A stretch of DNA of 12,761 nucleotides from assembly GCA_043793345.1 (NCBI GenBank), contig JAYVXF010000257.1, positions 1 to 12,761 of the forward strand. Reading direction: 5' to 3'. The notes beneath the pieces were generated by a model. The model did no database searches and was not told the DNA's origin. It saw nothing but the letters and a program-made list of their open reading frames with translations. A program made the position numbers and the translations under genes. This document shows positions 1 through 7,600 of this stretch, piece after piece. Numbering within the stretch: the first letter of the stretch is position 1; the number at the start of each line of letters is the position of its first letter. The DNA comes from UKL13-2 sp043793345. GTDB lineage: Bacteria > Pseudomonadota > Gammaproteobacteria > Burkholderiales > Usitatibacteraceae.

Positions 1-46
1 GAAGGGTGCGTCCATCAGACCCTTCGACAGGCTCAGGGCGAACGGG
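1..46. repeat. REP-like palindromic repeat, inverted pair cut by window edge
   Basis: Bases 20-46 form an imperfect palindrome: CC and TTCG near the left end pair with CGAA and GG near the right end, enclosing GGCTCAGGG. It resembles a short intergenic repeat (CCCTTCGAC-AGGCTCAGGGCGAACGG type) that I recall as common in many proteobacterial genomes. The first seven bases of the window, GAAGGGT, are the exact reverse complement of ACCCTTC at 19-25, separated by 11 nt. This suggests the window begins inside the opposite-facing partner of an inverted repeat pair. No T-run follows, so I do not call it a terminator. Confidence 0.6.
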
Positions 47-80
47 ACTAGGTGAACAATATTGAGACGTAGATCGGCAT

Positions 81-134
81 TTGGTGCGGCTTTCCGGGCA
101 TTATTGGCTGGTGAGGCGCGCCCCTATTGGCGTT
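81..134 (-). repeat. Dispersed intergenic repeat, copy C (minus strand)
   Basis: Read on the minus strand this 54-bp stretch begins AACGCCA, has GCGCGCCT in the middle and ends GGAAAGCCGCACCAA. The same order of blocks occurs at 9256-9307 and 10674-10725. It differs from the 10674 copy by a few small gaps and scattered substitutions. It lies in the leader of the copper genes, and its left-hand GGCGTT reaches the possible -35 region. The function is unknown. Similarity was aligned by eye. Confidence 0.6.
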
Positions 135-160
135 ATGTCATTCGTCCCCATATATATAAC
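127..160 (+). promoter_or_regulatory. Possible promoter of the copper genes
   Basis: TTGGCG at 127-132 could be a -35 element. The AT-rich TATATATAAC at 151-160 offers several overlapping -10 hexamers, with spacers of 18, 20 or 22 bp. A long spacer would suit a MerR-family activator such as CueR, but I see no clear CueR dyad between the elements. The only strong support is position: this is the sole AT-rich tract upstream of the first gene. Confidence 0.35.
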
Positions 161-164
161 GTCC

Positions 165-177
165 GGCGCAAAGCGCC
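165..177 (+). promoter_or_regulatory. Small perfect hairpin in the leader of the copper chaperone gene
   Basis: GGCGC-AAA-GCGCC is a perfect 5-bp inverted repeat with a 3-nt loop. It ends about 6 nt before the AGGAG ribosome-binding site at 184-188. In mRNA it would sit just upstream of the ribosome landing site and could affect initiation or stability. This is a structural observation only; such short GC hairpins also arise by chance. Confidence 0.3.
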
Positions 178-194
178 ACCTTTAGGAGCACACC

Positions 195-392
195 ATGATT
201 GAGATGACAATTAACGATATGGCCTGTGGCGGTTGCGTCGGCAGTATTACGCGCGTGGTACAACACCTTGACCCGAATGCGAGCATATACGCTGATGTTA
301 CGAGCAAGCACGTGAAGATCGACAGCGTCCTTAGTCGCGAGGCCGTGGTCGCAGCAATTGCAGACGCGGGATTTCACCCGGTCGCGATCTAG
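195..392 (+). CDS. copZ: CopZ-like heavy-metal-associated domain protein (copper chaperone)
   Basis: A 65-aa protein consisting of one heavy-metal-associated (HMA, ferredoxin-like) domain. The metal loop is M9-A-C11-G-G-C14, the MxCxxC form in which the two cysteines bind Cu(I) or another soft metal. There is no signal peptide or membrane segment, so it should be cytosolic. A good AGGAG Shine-Dalgarno at 184-188 sits 6 nt before the ATG, which supports this start. The copper ATPase begins 61 nt downstream on the same strand. The natural reading is a chaperone that delivers Cu(I) to the ATPase, or buffers it. The loop residues GG differ from the AS of the two ATPase domains, so it is not a simple recent copy of them. 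Zn or Hg handling is a weaker alternative. Confidence 0.85.
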   Translation: MIEMTINDMACGGCVGSITRVVQHLDPNASIYADVTSKHVKIDSVLSREAVVAAIADAGFHPVAI

Positions 393-453
393 TTTTTGTG
401 TGCCGCTCCTCTGCGATGGGTGAGGGAAACTTCGTATCCATAACTACCGTGCA

Positions 454-2817
454 ATGAATCTCCACATCACCGGCATGACCTGCGCTTCCTGCGTCAGCCG
501 CGTCGAAAAAACGCTCGCCGCCCTGCCCGGGATCGACAGCGCGACCGTCAATCTGGCCACCGAAACCGCGACGCTACATGCGGCTGTGCCGATCAACCTC
601 ACCAGCGTCATCAGCGCCATCGACAAGGCTGGCTACGGCGTCGCTGAGCAAATCATCAATCTCAATCTGGTCGGCATGACTTGCGCGTCCTGTGTCGGTC
701 GCGTCGAGCAGGCGCTGGCAAAGTTGCCCGGTGTATTGAGCGCGACGGTGAATCTCGCCACCGAGCGCGCGGCAGTTCTCGTCGTTACCGGTGCCGTATC
801 TACCGATGCGCTCATCGATGCCGTCAAGCGCGCGGGTTACGACGCGTCAATCGTCGAAGGCGCACAGGACGAACCGGCGCGGTTCATCAATCCCGCGCTG
901 CCCGTCATCCTCGCTGCGCTGTTAAGTTTTCCGTTGATGGCACCGATGTTAGCCGCGCCGTTTGGTGCGCACTGGATGTTGCCGGGGTGGCTGCAGTTTT
1001 TGTTGGCCACACCGGTGCAATTTATTCTCGGTGCGCGTTTTTATCGCGCTGGCTGGAAGGCGCTCTTGGCGAAAACCGGCAACATGGATTTGCTGGTGGC
1101 ACTCGGCACCAGCGCGGCCTACGGCTTGAGCGTCTATCAATGGCTGACCGCCCCGGCCGACGCGATGGTGCATCTCTACTTCGAAGCCTCCGCTGTCGTG
1201 ATCACGCTGGTGCTGCTGGGCAAATGGCTCGAAGTGCGCGCCAAACGCCAGACGACGGATGCCATTCGCGCACTCAATGCCTTGAGGCCCGAACGCGCGA
1301 TGCTACGCAAGGTTGGTGTCGATATTGAGGTCGCGCTTTCCGCCGTGCAAGTGAATGACATCGTGGTCGTAAAGCCGGGTGAGCGCATCGCGGTTGACGG
1401 TGAAATCATCGAAGGCGAAAGCCACGTCGACGAGTCCCTCATCACCGGCGAGAGTCTGCCACTGGCTAAGCGGGTCGGCGAGCACGTCATCGGCGGCGCG
1501 GTGAATGGCGAAGGCTTGCTGCTGGTGAAGACGCTCAACGTTGGCGCTGAGAGCACGCTGTCCCGCATCGTGAGGCTGGTCGAATCAGCGCAGGCCGAAA
1601 AAGCGCCGATCCAGCGGCTGGTGGATCGCGTCAGCGCCGTGTTTGTACCGGTGGTGCTGGTGTTCGCGTTACTGACCTTGCTGGGCTGGGGATTGTTCAC
1701 CGGCAATTGGCAGACCGGAATATTGAATGCAGTCGCGGTGCTGGTGATCGCCTGCCCCTGCGCGCTCGGTCTCGCGACGCCGACGGCCATCATGGTCGGC
1801 ACCGGTGTGGCAGCGGGACACGGCATTCTCATCAAGGACGCGGTGGCGTTAGAGATTGCGCACCGCATCAACGTGGTCGCGTTCGACAAGACCGGCACCC
1901 TGACCGTCGGGCGGCCGCAGCTGACCGATGCCGTTGCAGCCCTAGGCGACCGCGCCACGCTCATCGGTCTGGCTGCCGCGATACAGCGTGGCAGTGAACA
2001 TCCGCTGGCGCACGCCGTGCTCAATGCAGCTGCCGCCGAATCCATTGAGATACCGCCAGCGACCGACGTGAAGGCGATCCCGGGTCGCGGCGTGACGGCA
2101 AGCGTCGACGGCGAAAGTGTCGCGATTGGCAGCACCCGTTACGCCCGCGAATTGATCGCTGCATTGCCGCCATTGCTATTGGCAGAGGCAGACCGTTTGC
2201 AAACGTCGGGACGCACCGTGTCGTGGCTGCTGCGACTGGGCAGCGTGCCGCAGGTAGCGGGTGTGCTGGCGTTTGGCGATAGCGTGAAGCCGACTGCGAA
2301 GGCCGCGATTGATCGCCTGCACGCGCTTAAGATTCGTTGCGTGATGCTAAGTGGCGATAACGTTGGCAGCGCCACTACGGTCGCGCAGCAACTTGGCATC
2401 GATGAAGTCCGGGCGGAGGTGTTGCCGGCGGATAAGGCGCGGATTATCGGCGAGCTGAAAGCGAATGGGAGCGTTGTCAGTATGGTCGGCGACGGCATCA
2501 ACGATGCCCCCGCGCTGGCAGCAGCCGATGTTGGCATTGCCATGTCCACCGGCACCGATGTCGCCATGCACGCCGCCGCCATCACGCTGATGCGCGGCGA
2601 TCCTGCGCTGGTGGCAGACGCCATCGACATATCGCGCCGCACTTACGCCAAGATCCGCCAGAATTTATTTTGGGCATTCGTTTACAACGTCGTCGGCATT
2701 CCTGCGGCCGCCTTCGGGCTGCTCAACCCGATGATTGCCGGTGCGGCGATGGCATTCAGTAGCGTGAGTGTGGTGTCGAACGCGTTATTGCTCAAACGCT
2801 GGCGTCCGGGGAAGTGA
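454..2817 (+). CDS. copA: Copper-exporting P1B-type ATPase (CopA)
   Basis: A 787-aa full-length heavy-metal ATPase of the inner membrane that pumps Cu(I) out of the cytoplasm at the cost of ATP. Two N-terminal HMA domains carry GMTCASC, with metal cysteines at 10/13 and 77/80. Then come the actuator motif TGES at 331-334, the membrane CPC at 434-436, the phosphorylation site DKTGT with D478, the nucleotide-binding SEHP around 514-517, and the hinge GDGINDAP at 679-686. YN at 744-745 and MxxSS at 766-770 in the last helices mark the Cu(I)-selective P1B-1 subgroup. The ATG at 454 leaves the usual short lead into the first metal domain, although no strong ribosome-binding site precedes it. It follows the chaperone-like gene and is probably co-transcribed. 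No copper-responsive regulator is seen in the window. Confidence 0.96.
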   Translation: MNLHITGMTCASCVSRVEKTLAALPGIDSATVNLATETATLHAAVPINLTSVISAIDKAGYGVAEQIINLNLVGMTCASCVGRVEQALAKLPGVLSATVNLATERAAVLVVTGAVSTDALIDAVKRAGYDASIVEGAQDEPARFINPALPVILAALLSFPLMAPMLAAPFGAHWMLPGWLQFLLATPVQFILGARFYRAGWKALLAKTGNMDLLVALGTSAAYGLSVYQWLTAPADAMVHLYFEASAVVITLVLLGKWLEVRAKRQTTDAIRALNALRPERAMLRKVGVDIEVALSAVQVNDIVVVKPGERIAVDGEIIEGESHVDESLITGESLPLAKRVGEHVIGGAVNGEGLLLVKTLNVGAESTLSRIVRLVESAQAEKAPIQRLVDRVSAVFVPVVLVFALLTLLGWGLFTGNWQTGILNAVAVLVIACPCALGLATPTAIMVGTGVAAGHGILIKDAVALEIAHRINVVAFDKTGTLTVGRPQLTDAVAALGDRATLIGLAAAIQRGSEHPLAHAVLNAAAAESIEIPPATDVKAIPGRGVTASVDGESVAIGSTRYARELIAALPPLLLAEADRLQTSGRTVSWLLRLGSVPQVAGVLAFGDSVKPTAKAAIDRLHALKIRCVMLSGDNVGSATTVAQQLGIDEVRAEVLPADKARIIGELKANGSVVSMVGDGINDAPALAAADVGIAMSTGTDVAMHAAAITLMRGDPALVADAIDISRRTYAKIRQNLFWAFVYNVVGIPAAAFGLLNPMIAGAAMAFSSVSVVSNALLLKRWRPGK

Positions 2818-2870
2818 GCAGTCGGTACCGCAAGTATTGAGCAAAGCCGTCATCGCGGTGTCAGTCGGAG

Positions 2871-2879
2871 TGCGATAAT
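2871..2879 (+). promoter_or_regulatory. Possible extended -10 promoter for the NRAMP-type transporter
   Basis: TGCGATAAT matches an extended -10 element (TGn followed by GATAAT, one base from TATAAT). It lies 24 nt before the ATG of the next gene, in the 85-bp gap after copA. No convincing -35 is found at 17 bp, which extended -10 promoters can tolerate. It would allow the transporter to be expressed apart from the copper genes. I see no clear Fur or MntR box. Confidence 0.4.
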
Positions 2880-2902
2880 CAACTACACAACCGGACGGCG
2901 CC

Positions 2903-4186
2903 ATGGAAAAAGAAATAGAAAAACCTACCGACCATCAGCGCCACGTTCCCCTGCTGAAAAGCCTTGGCCCCGGCTTGATTACCGGTGCCGCCGATGACGA
3001 CCCGTCCGGCATCGCCACCTATTCGCAAGCCGGTGCGCAGTACGGCTACGGCATGCTCTGGAGCGTGCTATTCACGACGCCCTTGATGATCGGTATTCAG
3101 ATCGTCAGCGCGCGTATCGGTCGCGTCACCGGCCATGGGCTGGCGGCCAATATCCGTGAACACTTTCCGAAATGGCTGCTTTATTTCATCGTCTCGTTAT
3201 TGCTGGTCGCCAACACCATCAACATCGCGGCGGACCTGGGTGCGATGGGCAGTGCGTTACAGTTATTGATCGGCGGGAAAAGCGCGATCTATGTAATTTT
3301 CTTCGCGCTGGTGTCATTGGTGTTGCAGATTTTCATTCCGTTCCCGCGCTACTCGCCGATTCTGAAATGGTTTACGCTGGCGCTGTTTGCCTATGTTGGC
3401 ACGGTACTGGTGGTGCACGTTCCGCTGGAAGAGGCGATCAGCGGCGCGCTGCTCCCGCAGCTTTTCTTTAACCGCGAGTACGCCGCGCTGCTGGTCGCGG
3501 TACTTGGCACCACCATCAGCCCGTATCTGTTTTTCTGGCAGGCTTCGCAAGAGGTCGAAGAGCAGCGCGCCACGCCGGGTGATGAGCCCTTGATCACGGC
3601 GCCGCATCAGGCGCGCGCCAATTTCAGGCGCATCAAATTTGATACCTACATCGGCATGACGTTTTCCAACCTGATTGCTTTTTGCATCATGCTCACCACC
3701 GCCGTCACCTTGCATGCCGCCGGGATCACCGATATTCAATCCTCCTCGCAGGCGGCTGAGGCGTTACGACCGCTGGCGGGCGACTTTGCGTTCCTGTTGT
3801 TTGCCATGGGCATCATCGGCACCGGCTTGCTGGCGATTCCGGTGCTGGCGGGCTCTGCGGCGTATGCGGTGGCAGAAAGTTTTCGCTGGCCGATTGGCTT
3901 GGGGTTGCCATTGGCGGAGGCGCGCGGTTTTTATGCGATCTTGAGTATCGCCACACTGCTTGGCGTCGGCATCGTTTTTTCCGGCCTGGATCCGATCAAG
4001 ACGCTGCTTTGGGCGGCAATTGTGAACGGCGTCATTTCGGTACCGATCATGGCGGTGATGATGTTGCTCGCCGCCAAGCCCGCCGTGATGGGCACGTTTG
4101 TCGTACGGCGCAAACTGAAAGCGCTCGGCTGGCTGGCGACCTTGGTGATGGCCGCTGCGGTGGTGGTGATGTTTGCATTGATGTAG
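2903..4186 (+). CDS. NRAMP-family divalent metal transporter with a non-canonical metal site
   Basis: A 427-aa inner-membrane protein with about 11 hydrophobic segments and the NRAMP (SLC11/MntH) layout. The first helix has GAADDDPSG: D33-P34-S35-G36 stands where classical NRAMPs have DPGN, so the metal-binding Asn is Gly. In the sixth helix, I205-S-P-Y208 replaces A-M-P-H, so the soft-metal ligand Met is Ser and the His is Tyr. Family knowledge: Asp, Asn and Met bind Mn2+/Fe2+ in MntH, and loss of the Asn and Met has been linked to altered selectivity, including Mg2+ in NRAMP-related magnesium transporters. Divalent cation uptake is therefore likely, but calling it MntH would overstate the evidence. 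A weak GGA at 2893-2895 precedes the ATG. It sits 85 bp after copA and 30 bp before the CoA-transferase. Confidence 0.85.
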   Translation: MEKEIEKPTDHQRHVPLLKSLGPGLITGAADDDPSGIATYSQAGAQYGYGMLWSVLFTTPLMIGIQIVSARIGRVTGHGLAANIREHFPKWLLYFIVSLLLVANTINIAADLGAMGSALQLLIGGKSAIYVIFFALVSLVLQIFIPFPRYSPILKWFTLALFAYVGTVLVVHVPLEEAISGALLPQLFFNREYAALLVAVLGTTISPYLFFWQASQEVEEQRATPGDEPLITAPHQARANFRRIKFDTYIGMTFSNLIAFCIMLTTAVTLHAAGITDIQSSSQAAEALRPLAGDFAFLLFAMGIIGTGLLAIPVLAGSAAYAVAESFRWPIGLGLPLAEARGFYAILSIATLLGVGIVFSGLDPIKTLLWAAIVNGVISVPIMAVMMLLAAKPAVMGTFVVRRKLKALGWLATLVMAAAVVVMFALM

Positions 4187-4216
4187 GATTCTTAGCAATA
4201 TTTTGTGGGTAAGGCG

Positions 4217-5419
4217 ATGAACAACGAAAAAAAATCGATGCCGCTCGATGGCCTCAAGGTGCTGGAAATGGGTACGCTGATCGCGGGCCCGTTCTGCGGG
4301 CGTCTGCTCGCCGAATTCGGTGCCGACGTGATCAAGATCGAAACCCCCGGCGACGGCGACCCCTTGCGCAAATGGCGAAAGCTGCACGACGACACCAGCC
4401 TCTGGTGGTACGCACAGGGGCGCAACAAAAAATCGGTGACGGTGAATCTGCGCGAAAAAGAGGGCCAGGAAATTGTCAGAAAACTCGCCCTCGATGCCGA
4501 CATCATTGTCGAAAATTTTCGCCCTGGCACGCTCGAGAAATGGCATCTCGATTTCGACACACTGAGTAAAGCCAATCCCAAACTCATCATGGTGCGGCTG
4601 TCCGGCTTTGGCCAGACGGGGCCGTACAAGGATCGCGTCGGCTTCGGCGCGATTGGTGAATCGATGGGTGGCATCCGTTATCTCACCGGCTATCCTGATC
4701 GCGCGCCGGTGCGCGTCGGCATTTCGCTCGGTGATTCGCTGGCGGCAATGTACGGCGCGATGGGTGCCTTGATGGCGCTGCATCATCGCCACAAAACCGG
4801 CAAAGGCCAGATGGTCGATGTGGCTTTGTACGAGGCGGTATTTTCGCTGATGGAATCGATGCTGCCTGAATTCGGCATGGGCGGATTCGTGCGCGAACGC
4901 ACCGGCTCCTCGCTCCCGGGCATCGTGCCTTCGAACACTTATTTATGCGGTGATGGTCAGTACGTGGTGATTGGTGCGAACGGCGACTCGATTTTCAAAC
5001 GCATGATGCTGGCCATTGGCCGCACCGACTTGGCCAATGACGCAGGTGTTGCCGACAACGCAGGACGGACGGCGCGTACTGACGAGCTCGATAACGCCAT
5101 CGGCGCGTGGACCGGTGCGAACACCTTGACCGAGGTGCTGGAGGTGCTGGGCAAAGCCGACGTACCGTCGGGGCGCATTTATTCGGTCGCCGACATCGTC
5201 GCCGACATGCAGTATCAGGCGCGTGGCATGATCGAGAAACATAAACTCGGCGATAATAAAGAAGTGTTGCTGCCGGGGATCGTGCCGAAATTATCGGCGA
5301 CGCCGGGTGGGACGAAATGGATCGGGCCGAAGCTGGGCGCGCATACGGCTGAGGTATTGAGTGGGATTGGCTATGACGCGAGTGCGCAGGCGGATTTGAA
5401 GAAGCGGGGAATTATTTAG
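4217..5419 (+). CDS. Family III CoA-transferase (CaiB/BaiF type)
   Basis: About 400 aa, the normal length for class III CoA-transferases. These cytosolic enzymes move CoA between carboxylic acids through an aspartyl-CoA intermediate and work as interlocked dimers. Visible motifs are the opening PLDGLKVLEMGTLIAGPFC, the FGADVIKIE segment, NLREKEG, VENFRPGTLEK, the RLSGFGQTGPY stretch, and GKGQMVDVALYE. The catalytic Asp is D173 in ISLGDSLAA. I chose the ATG at 4217, with AAGG close upstream. An in-frame GTG at 4205 would add four residues but has no ribosome-binding site. The next gene encodes an HMG-CoA-lyase-family enzyme, so the acceptor may be a branched hydroxy-dicarboxylate such as 3-hydroxy-3-methylglutarate with succinyl-CoA as donor, as in the related SUGCT enzyme. 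The substrate is inference; the family is certain. Confidence 0.93.
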   Translation: MNNEKKSMPLDGLKVLEMGTLIAGPFCGRLLAEFGADVIKIETPGDGDPLRKWRKLHDDTSLWWYAQGRNKKSVTVNLREKEGQEIVRKLALDADIIVENFRPGTLEKWHLDFDTLSKANPKLIMVRLSGFGQTGPYKDRVGFGAIGESMGGIRYLTGYPDRAPVRVGISLGDSLAAMYGAMGALMALHHRHKTGKGQMVDVALYEAVFSLMESMLPEFGMGGFVRERTGSSLPGIVPSNTYLCGDGQYVVIGANGDSIFKRMMLAIGRTDLANDAGVADNAGRTARTDELDNAIGAWTGANTLTEVLEVLGKADVPSGRIYSVADIVADMQYQARGMIEKHKLGDNKEVLLPGIVPKLSATPGGTKWIGPKLGAHTAEVLSGIGYDASAQADLKKRGII

Positions 5420-5425
5420 TTGCCG

Positions 5426-5529
5426 TTTCCCTCACGCCAACCCTCGGCTTCGCTTCAAGTGTACCCTTGTCCCAAAGGAGAGGGCGCTTAAACTCCCTCT
5501 CCTTTGGGAGAGGGTTGGGGTGAGGGAAA
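5426..5529. repeat. 104-bp nested inverted repeat between CoA-transferase and lyase genes
   Basis: The outer arms 5426-5445 and 5510-5529 are inverted copies of TTTCCCTCACGCCAACCCTC with one mismatch in 20. The inner arms 5470-5484 and 5495-5509 are a perfect 15-bp stem (TCCCAAAGGAGAGGG) with a 10-nt loop. In the right half the two blocks abut; in the left half they are split by 24 nt (5446-5469). So this is two inverted copies of one unit, one with an insertion. The unit resembles the CCCTCACCCCAACCCTCTCCC-type intergenic repeat common in proteobacteria. It fills most of the 131-bp gap and would fold into a strong hairpin in mRNA. No T-run follows the stem. Confidence 0.85.
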
Positions 5530-5550
5530 AAACAGTGACAGAAAGTCAAC

Positions 5551-6492
5551 ATGAAGCAACGCATCTACATCAATGACGTCGCCGTGCGCGATGGTTTCCA
5601 GATCGAGAAGAACATCATCTCGACCGAAACCAAGATTGCACTGATCGACGCACTTTCAGAAACCGGCATCGCCAAAATCGAAACAACGTCGTTCGTGCAC
5701 CCGAAGCTGGTGCCGAATATGGCCGATGCGGTCGAGGTGTTGGCCAACATCAAGCGCGTCGCCGATGTGACCTACAGCGTGCTGGTGCCGAATCTCAAAG
5801 GCATGGAGCGCGCCATCACAACCCACCAGTCGCACGGCAAAATAGATGAAATCAATGTGGTCGTGTCGGTGTCGGAGACGCACAATCGTGCCAACGTAAA
5901 CCGAACCTGCGATGAATCATTCGCCGATTTTGCGATCATGGTGAAGATGGCAAAAGATGCCGGTATTCGCATCAACGGCTCACTGTCGACGTCGTTCGGT
6001 TGCCCGTTTGAAGGCCACGTGCCCGAAGAGCGTGTGCTCGGTTTCGCGAAACGGTTTGTGGACCTTGGATTTGATGGCGTAAGTCTCGCCGACACCACCG
6101 GCATGGGAAATCCTGCACAGGTCGAGCGGCTCTCGGCGGCGGTAAAACAATTTGCCGATATTGAGCTCACCCTGCATTTTCACAATACCCGCGGCATGGG
6201 GCTGGCTAACGTGCTCGCAGGAATTCGCGCGGGCATCGTTCATTACGATGGCTCACTCGGCGGTCTGGGTGGCTGCCCGTTCGCGCCCGGTGCCACCGGC
6301 AACATCTGCACCGAGGACATGGTCAACATGCTCGAAGATATGGACTTCGATACCGGTGTCGATCTGGACAAGCTATTGGCCGCCGCTGTAAAAATGCCCG
6401 CCATCGTCGGCCATGAAGTTCCCGGGCAGGTGATGCGTGCCGGCAGAACCACTCACCTCCATGCGGTGCCGGAAAAGCTCTACACGCAGTGA
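5551..6492 (+). CDS. Hydroxymethylglutaryl-CoA lyase family protein
   Basis: A 313-aa TIM-barrel enzyme of the HMGL/MvaB family, full length. It is expected to cleave 3-hydroxy-3-methylglutaryl-CoA, or a close tertiary 3-hydroxyacyl-CoA, to acetyl-CoA and a keto acid. All catalytic landmarks of human HMG-CoA lyase are present with constant offsets: R13-D14 in VRDGFQ (R41, D42), Q17, E44 (E72), metal ligands H209 and H211 in LHFHN (H233, H235), the catalytic C242 in GGLGGCPFAPGATGN (C266), and N251 (N275). A divalent metal is required in this family. The N-terminal motif reads VRDGFQIE rather than the usual PRDGLQNE. There is no transit or signal peptide. The ribosome-binding site is weak (AGAAAG). 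It lies between a CoA-transferase and an ABC importer, which fits cleavage of an imported acid. Citramalyl-CoA or isohexenylglutaryl-CoA type substrates remain possible. Confidence 0.92.
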   Translation: MKQRIYINDVAVRDGFQIEKNIISTETKIALIDALSETGIAKIETTSFVHPKLVPNMADAVEVLANIKRVADVTYSVLVPNLKGMERAITTHQSHGKIDEINVVVSVSETHNRANVNRTCDESFADFAIMVKMAKDAGIRINGSLSTSFGCPFEGHVPEERVLGFAKRFVDLGFDGVSLADTTGMGNPAQVERLSAAVKQFADIELTLHFHNTRGMGLANVLAGIRAGIVHYDGSLGGLGGCPFAPGATGNICTEDMVNMLEDMDFDTGVDLDKLLAAAVKMPAIVGHEVPGQVMRAGRTTHLHAVPEKLYTQ

Positions 6493-6567
6493 ATAAGCAA
6501 GTCTAGGAACGGCAACACAGCGATTCGACATTCGCCCAAAAATAATTTATGTGATGAGGAGAAAAAA

Positions 6568-7596
6568 ATGTTCAAGAAAGTAATCGGTGCGGCACTTTTG
6601 CTGGCGGTCGCTTTTGTCGCGACGTGCGCAAACGCGCAGACTCTGGAAAAGAAAAAAATCACCATCGCCGTCGGCGGCAAGGGCTTGTTTTACTACCTGC
6701 CGCTAACGATTGCCGAGCGTCAGGGTTATTTCAAGGATGAAGGCCTTGAGGTTGAGATCCCCGATTTCGCAGGCGGTGCTAAAGCCTTGCAGGCATTGGT
6801 CGGCGGCTCTGCTGACATGGTCTCGGGCGCGTTCGAGCACACCATCAACATGCAAGCGAAGAAACAGCCGATTACTGCCGTCGTGTTGCAGGCCGGCTAC
6901 TCCTCGATCGTGCTGGTGCTGTCCAAAGAAAGAGCCGCGAAATACAAATCAGCCAAAGACCTGAAGGGGCTGAAAATCGGCGTCACCGCACCCGGTTCGT
7001 CGACCAATATGTTCGTCAATAATTTGCTCGCCAAGGATGGCTTAAAGCCAACCGATGTTGCGATCGTCGGTACCGGCGCTGGATCGGGTGCGGTGGCGGC
7101 GATGGAAAAGGGTGAGCTCGATGGCATGTCCAATCTGGATCCAGTCACCAGCCAGTTGGAAGCGAGCGGCAAATTTGTCGCGGTCGCTGACAGCCGCACT
7201 GAAAAAGGCATGAAAGATATTTACGGCGGCGATTATCTGGCGTCGTGCATTTATGTCAATTCCGATTTCACCAAGAAAAATCCGAACACGACACAGGCGG
7301 TAGTGAATGCGATGGTGCGCGCACTGCGCTGGCTCGCCAAGGCCACGCCGGAGCAGGTGATGGCGGTGGTGCCGGAGTCGTACATGGGCGGCAATCGCGG
7401 GCTATACAAGGCGGCGTTGTTGAAGAACATGGTTGGCTATTCCACCGATGGCCAGATGAGCCTGAAGGCCGCGCAAAATGTTTATAAAGTGTTGAAGCAG
7501 TTTGAGCCGTCGGTGATCGCGGCGGGCGATTCGATCAATCTCGCCGCGACGTTCGATAACCACTTCGCAGCGAAGGCTGCCGCGAAATACAAATAG
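6568..7596 (+). CDS. ABC transporter periplasmic substrate-binding protein (NitT/TauT, NMT1/SsuA-like)
   Basis: A 342-aa exported binding protein. The signal peptide has KK at 3-4, a hydrophobic core at about 5-19 and an A21-N-A23 cleavage site before Q24. There is no lipobox, so the mature protein should be free in the periplasm. The mature part shows the NMT1/SsuA/TauA pattern: FYYLPLTIAERQGYFKDEGL, the GGAKALQALVGGSADM block, then DLKGLKIGVTAPGSSTNMF and GELDGMSNLDP. Known ligands of this family include taurine, sulfonates, nitrate, HMP precursors and aromatic acids, so the family does not give the ligand. The ribosome-binding site GAGGAG at 6556-6561, 6 nt before the ATG, is the strongest in the cluster, as expected for an abundant binding protein. 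The ATPase gene starts 4 nt after the stop. Confidence 0.92.
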   Translation: MFKKVIGAALLLAVAFVATCANAQTLEKKKITIAVGGKGLFYYLPLTIAERQGYFKDEGLEVEIPDFAGGAKALQALVGGSADMVSGAFEHTINMQAKKQPITAVVLQAGYSSIVLVLSKERAAKYKSAKDLKGLKIGVTAPGSSTNMFVNNLLAKDGLKPTDVAIVGTGAGSGAVAAMEKGELDGMSNLDPVTSQLEASGKFVAVADSRTEKGMKDIYGGDYLASCIYVNSDFTKKNPNTTQAVVNAMVRALRWLAKATPEQVMAVVPESYMGGNRGLYKAALLKNMVGYSTDGQMSLKAAQNVYKVLKQFEPSVIAAGDSINLAATFDNHFAAKAAAKYK

Positions 7597-7600
7597 CGCC

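Noticed and set aside
1176..2135. Long open frame of about 319 codons on the minus strand inside copA
   Set aside because: It lies fully opposite a certain P-type ATPase gene, has a Ser/Thr/Pro-rich, low-complexity translation and no family motif; it is a by-product of GC-rich codon use.
3764..4792. 342-codon minus-strand open frame spanning the transporter and CoA-transferase genes
   Set aside because: His/Arg/Gln-rich translation with no recognisable motifs, opposite two well-supported genes and crossing their junction.
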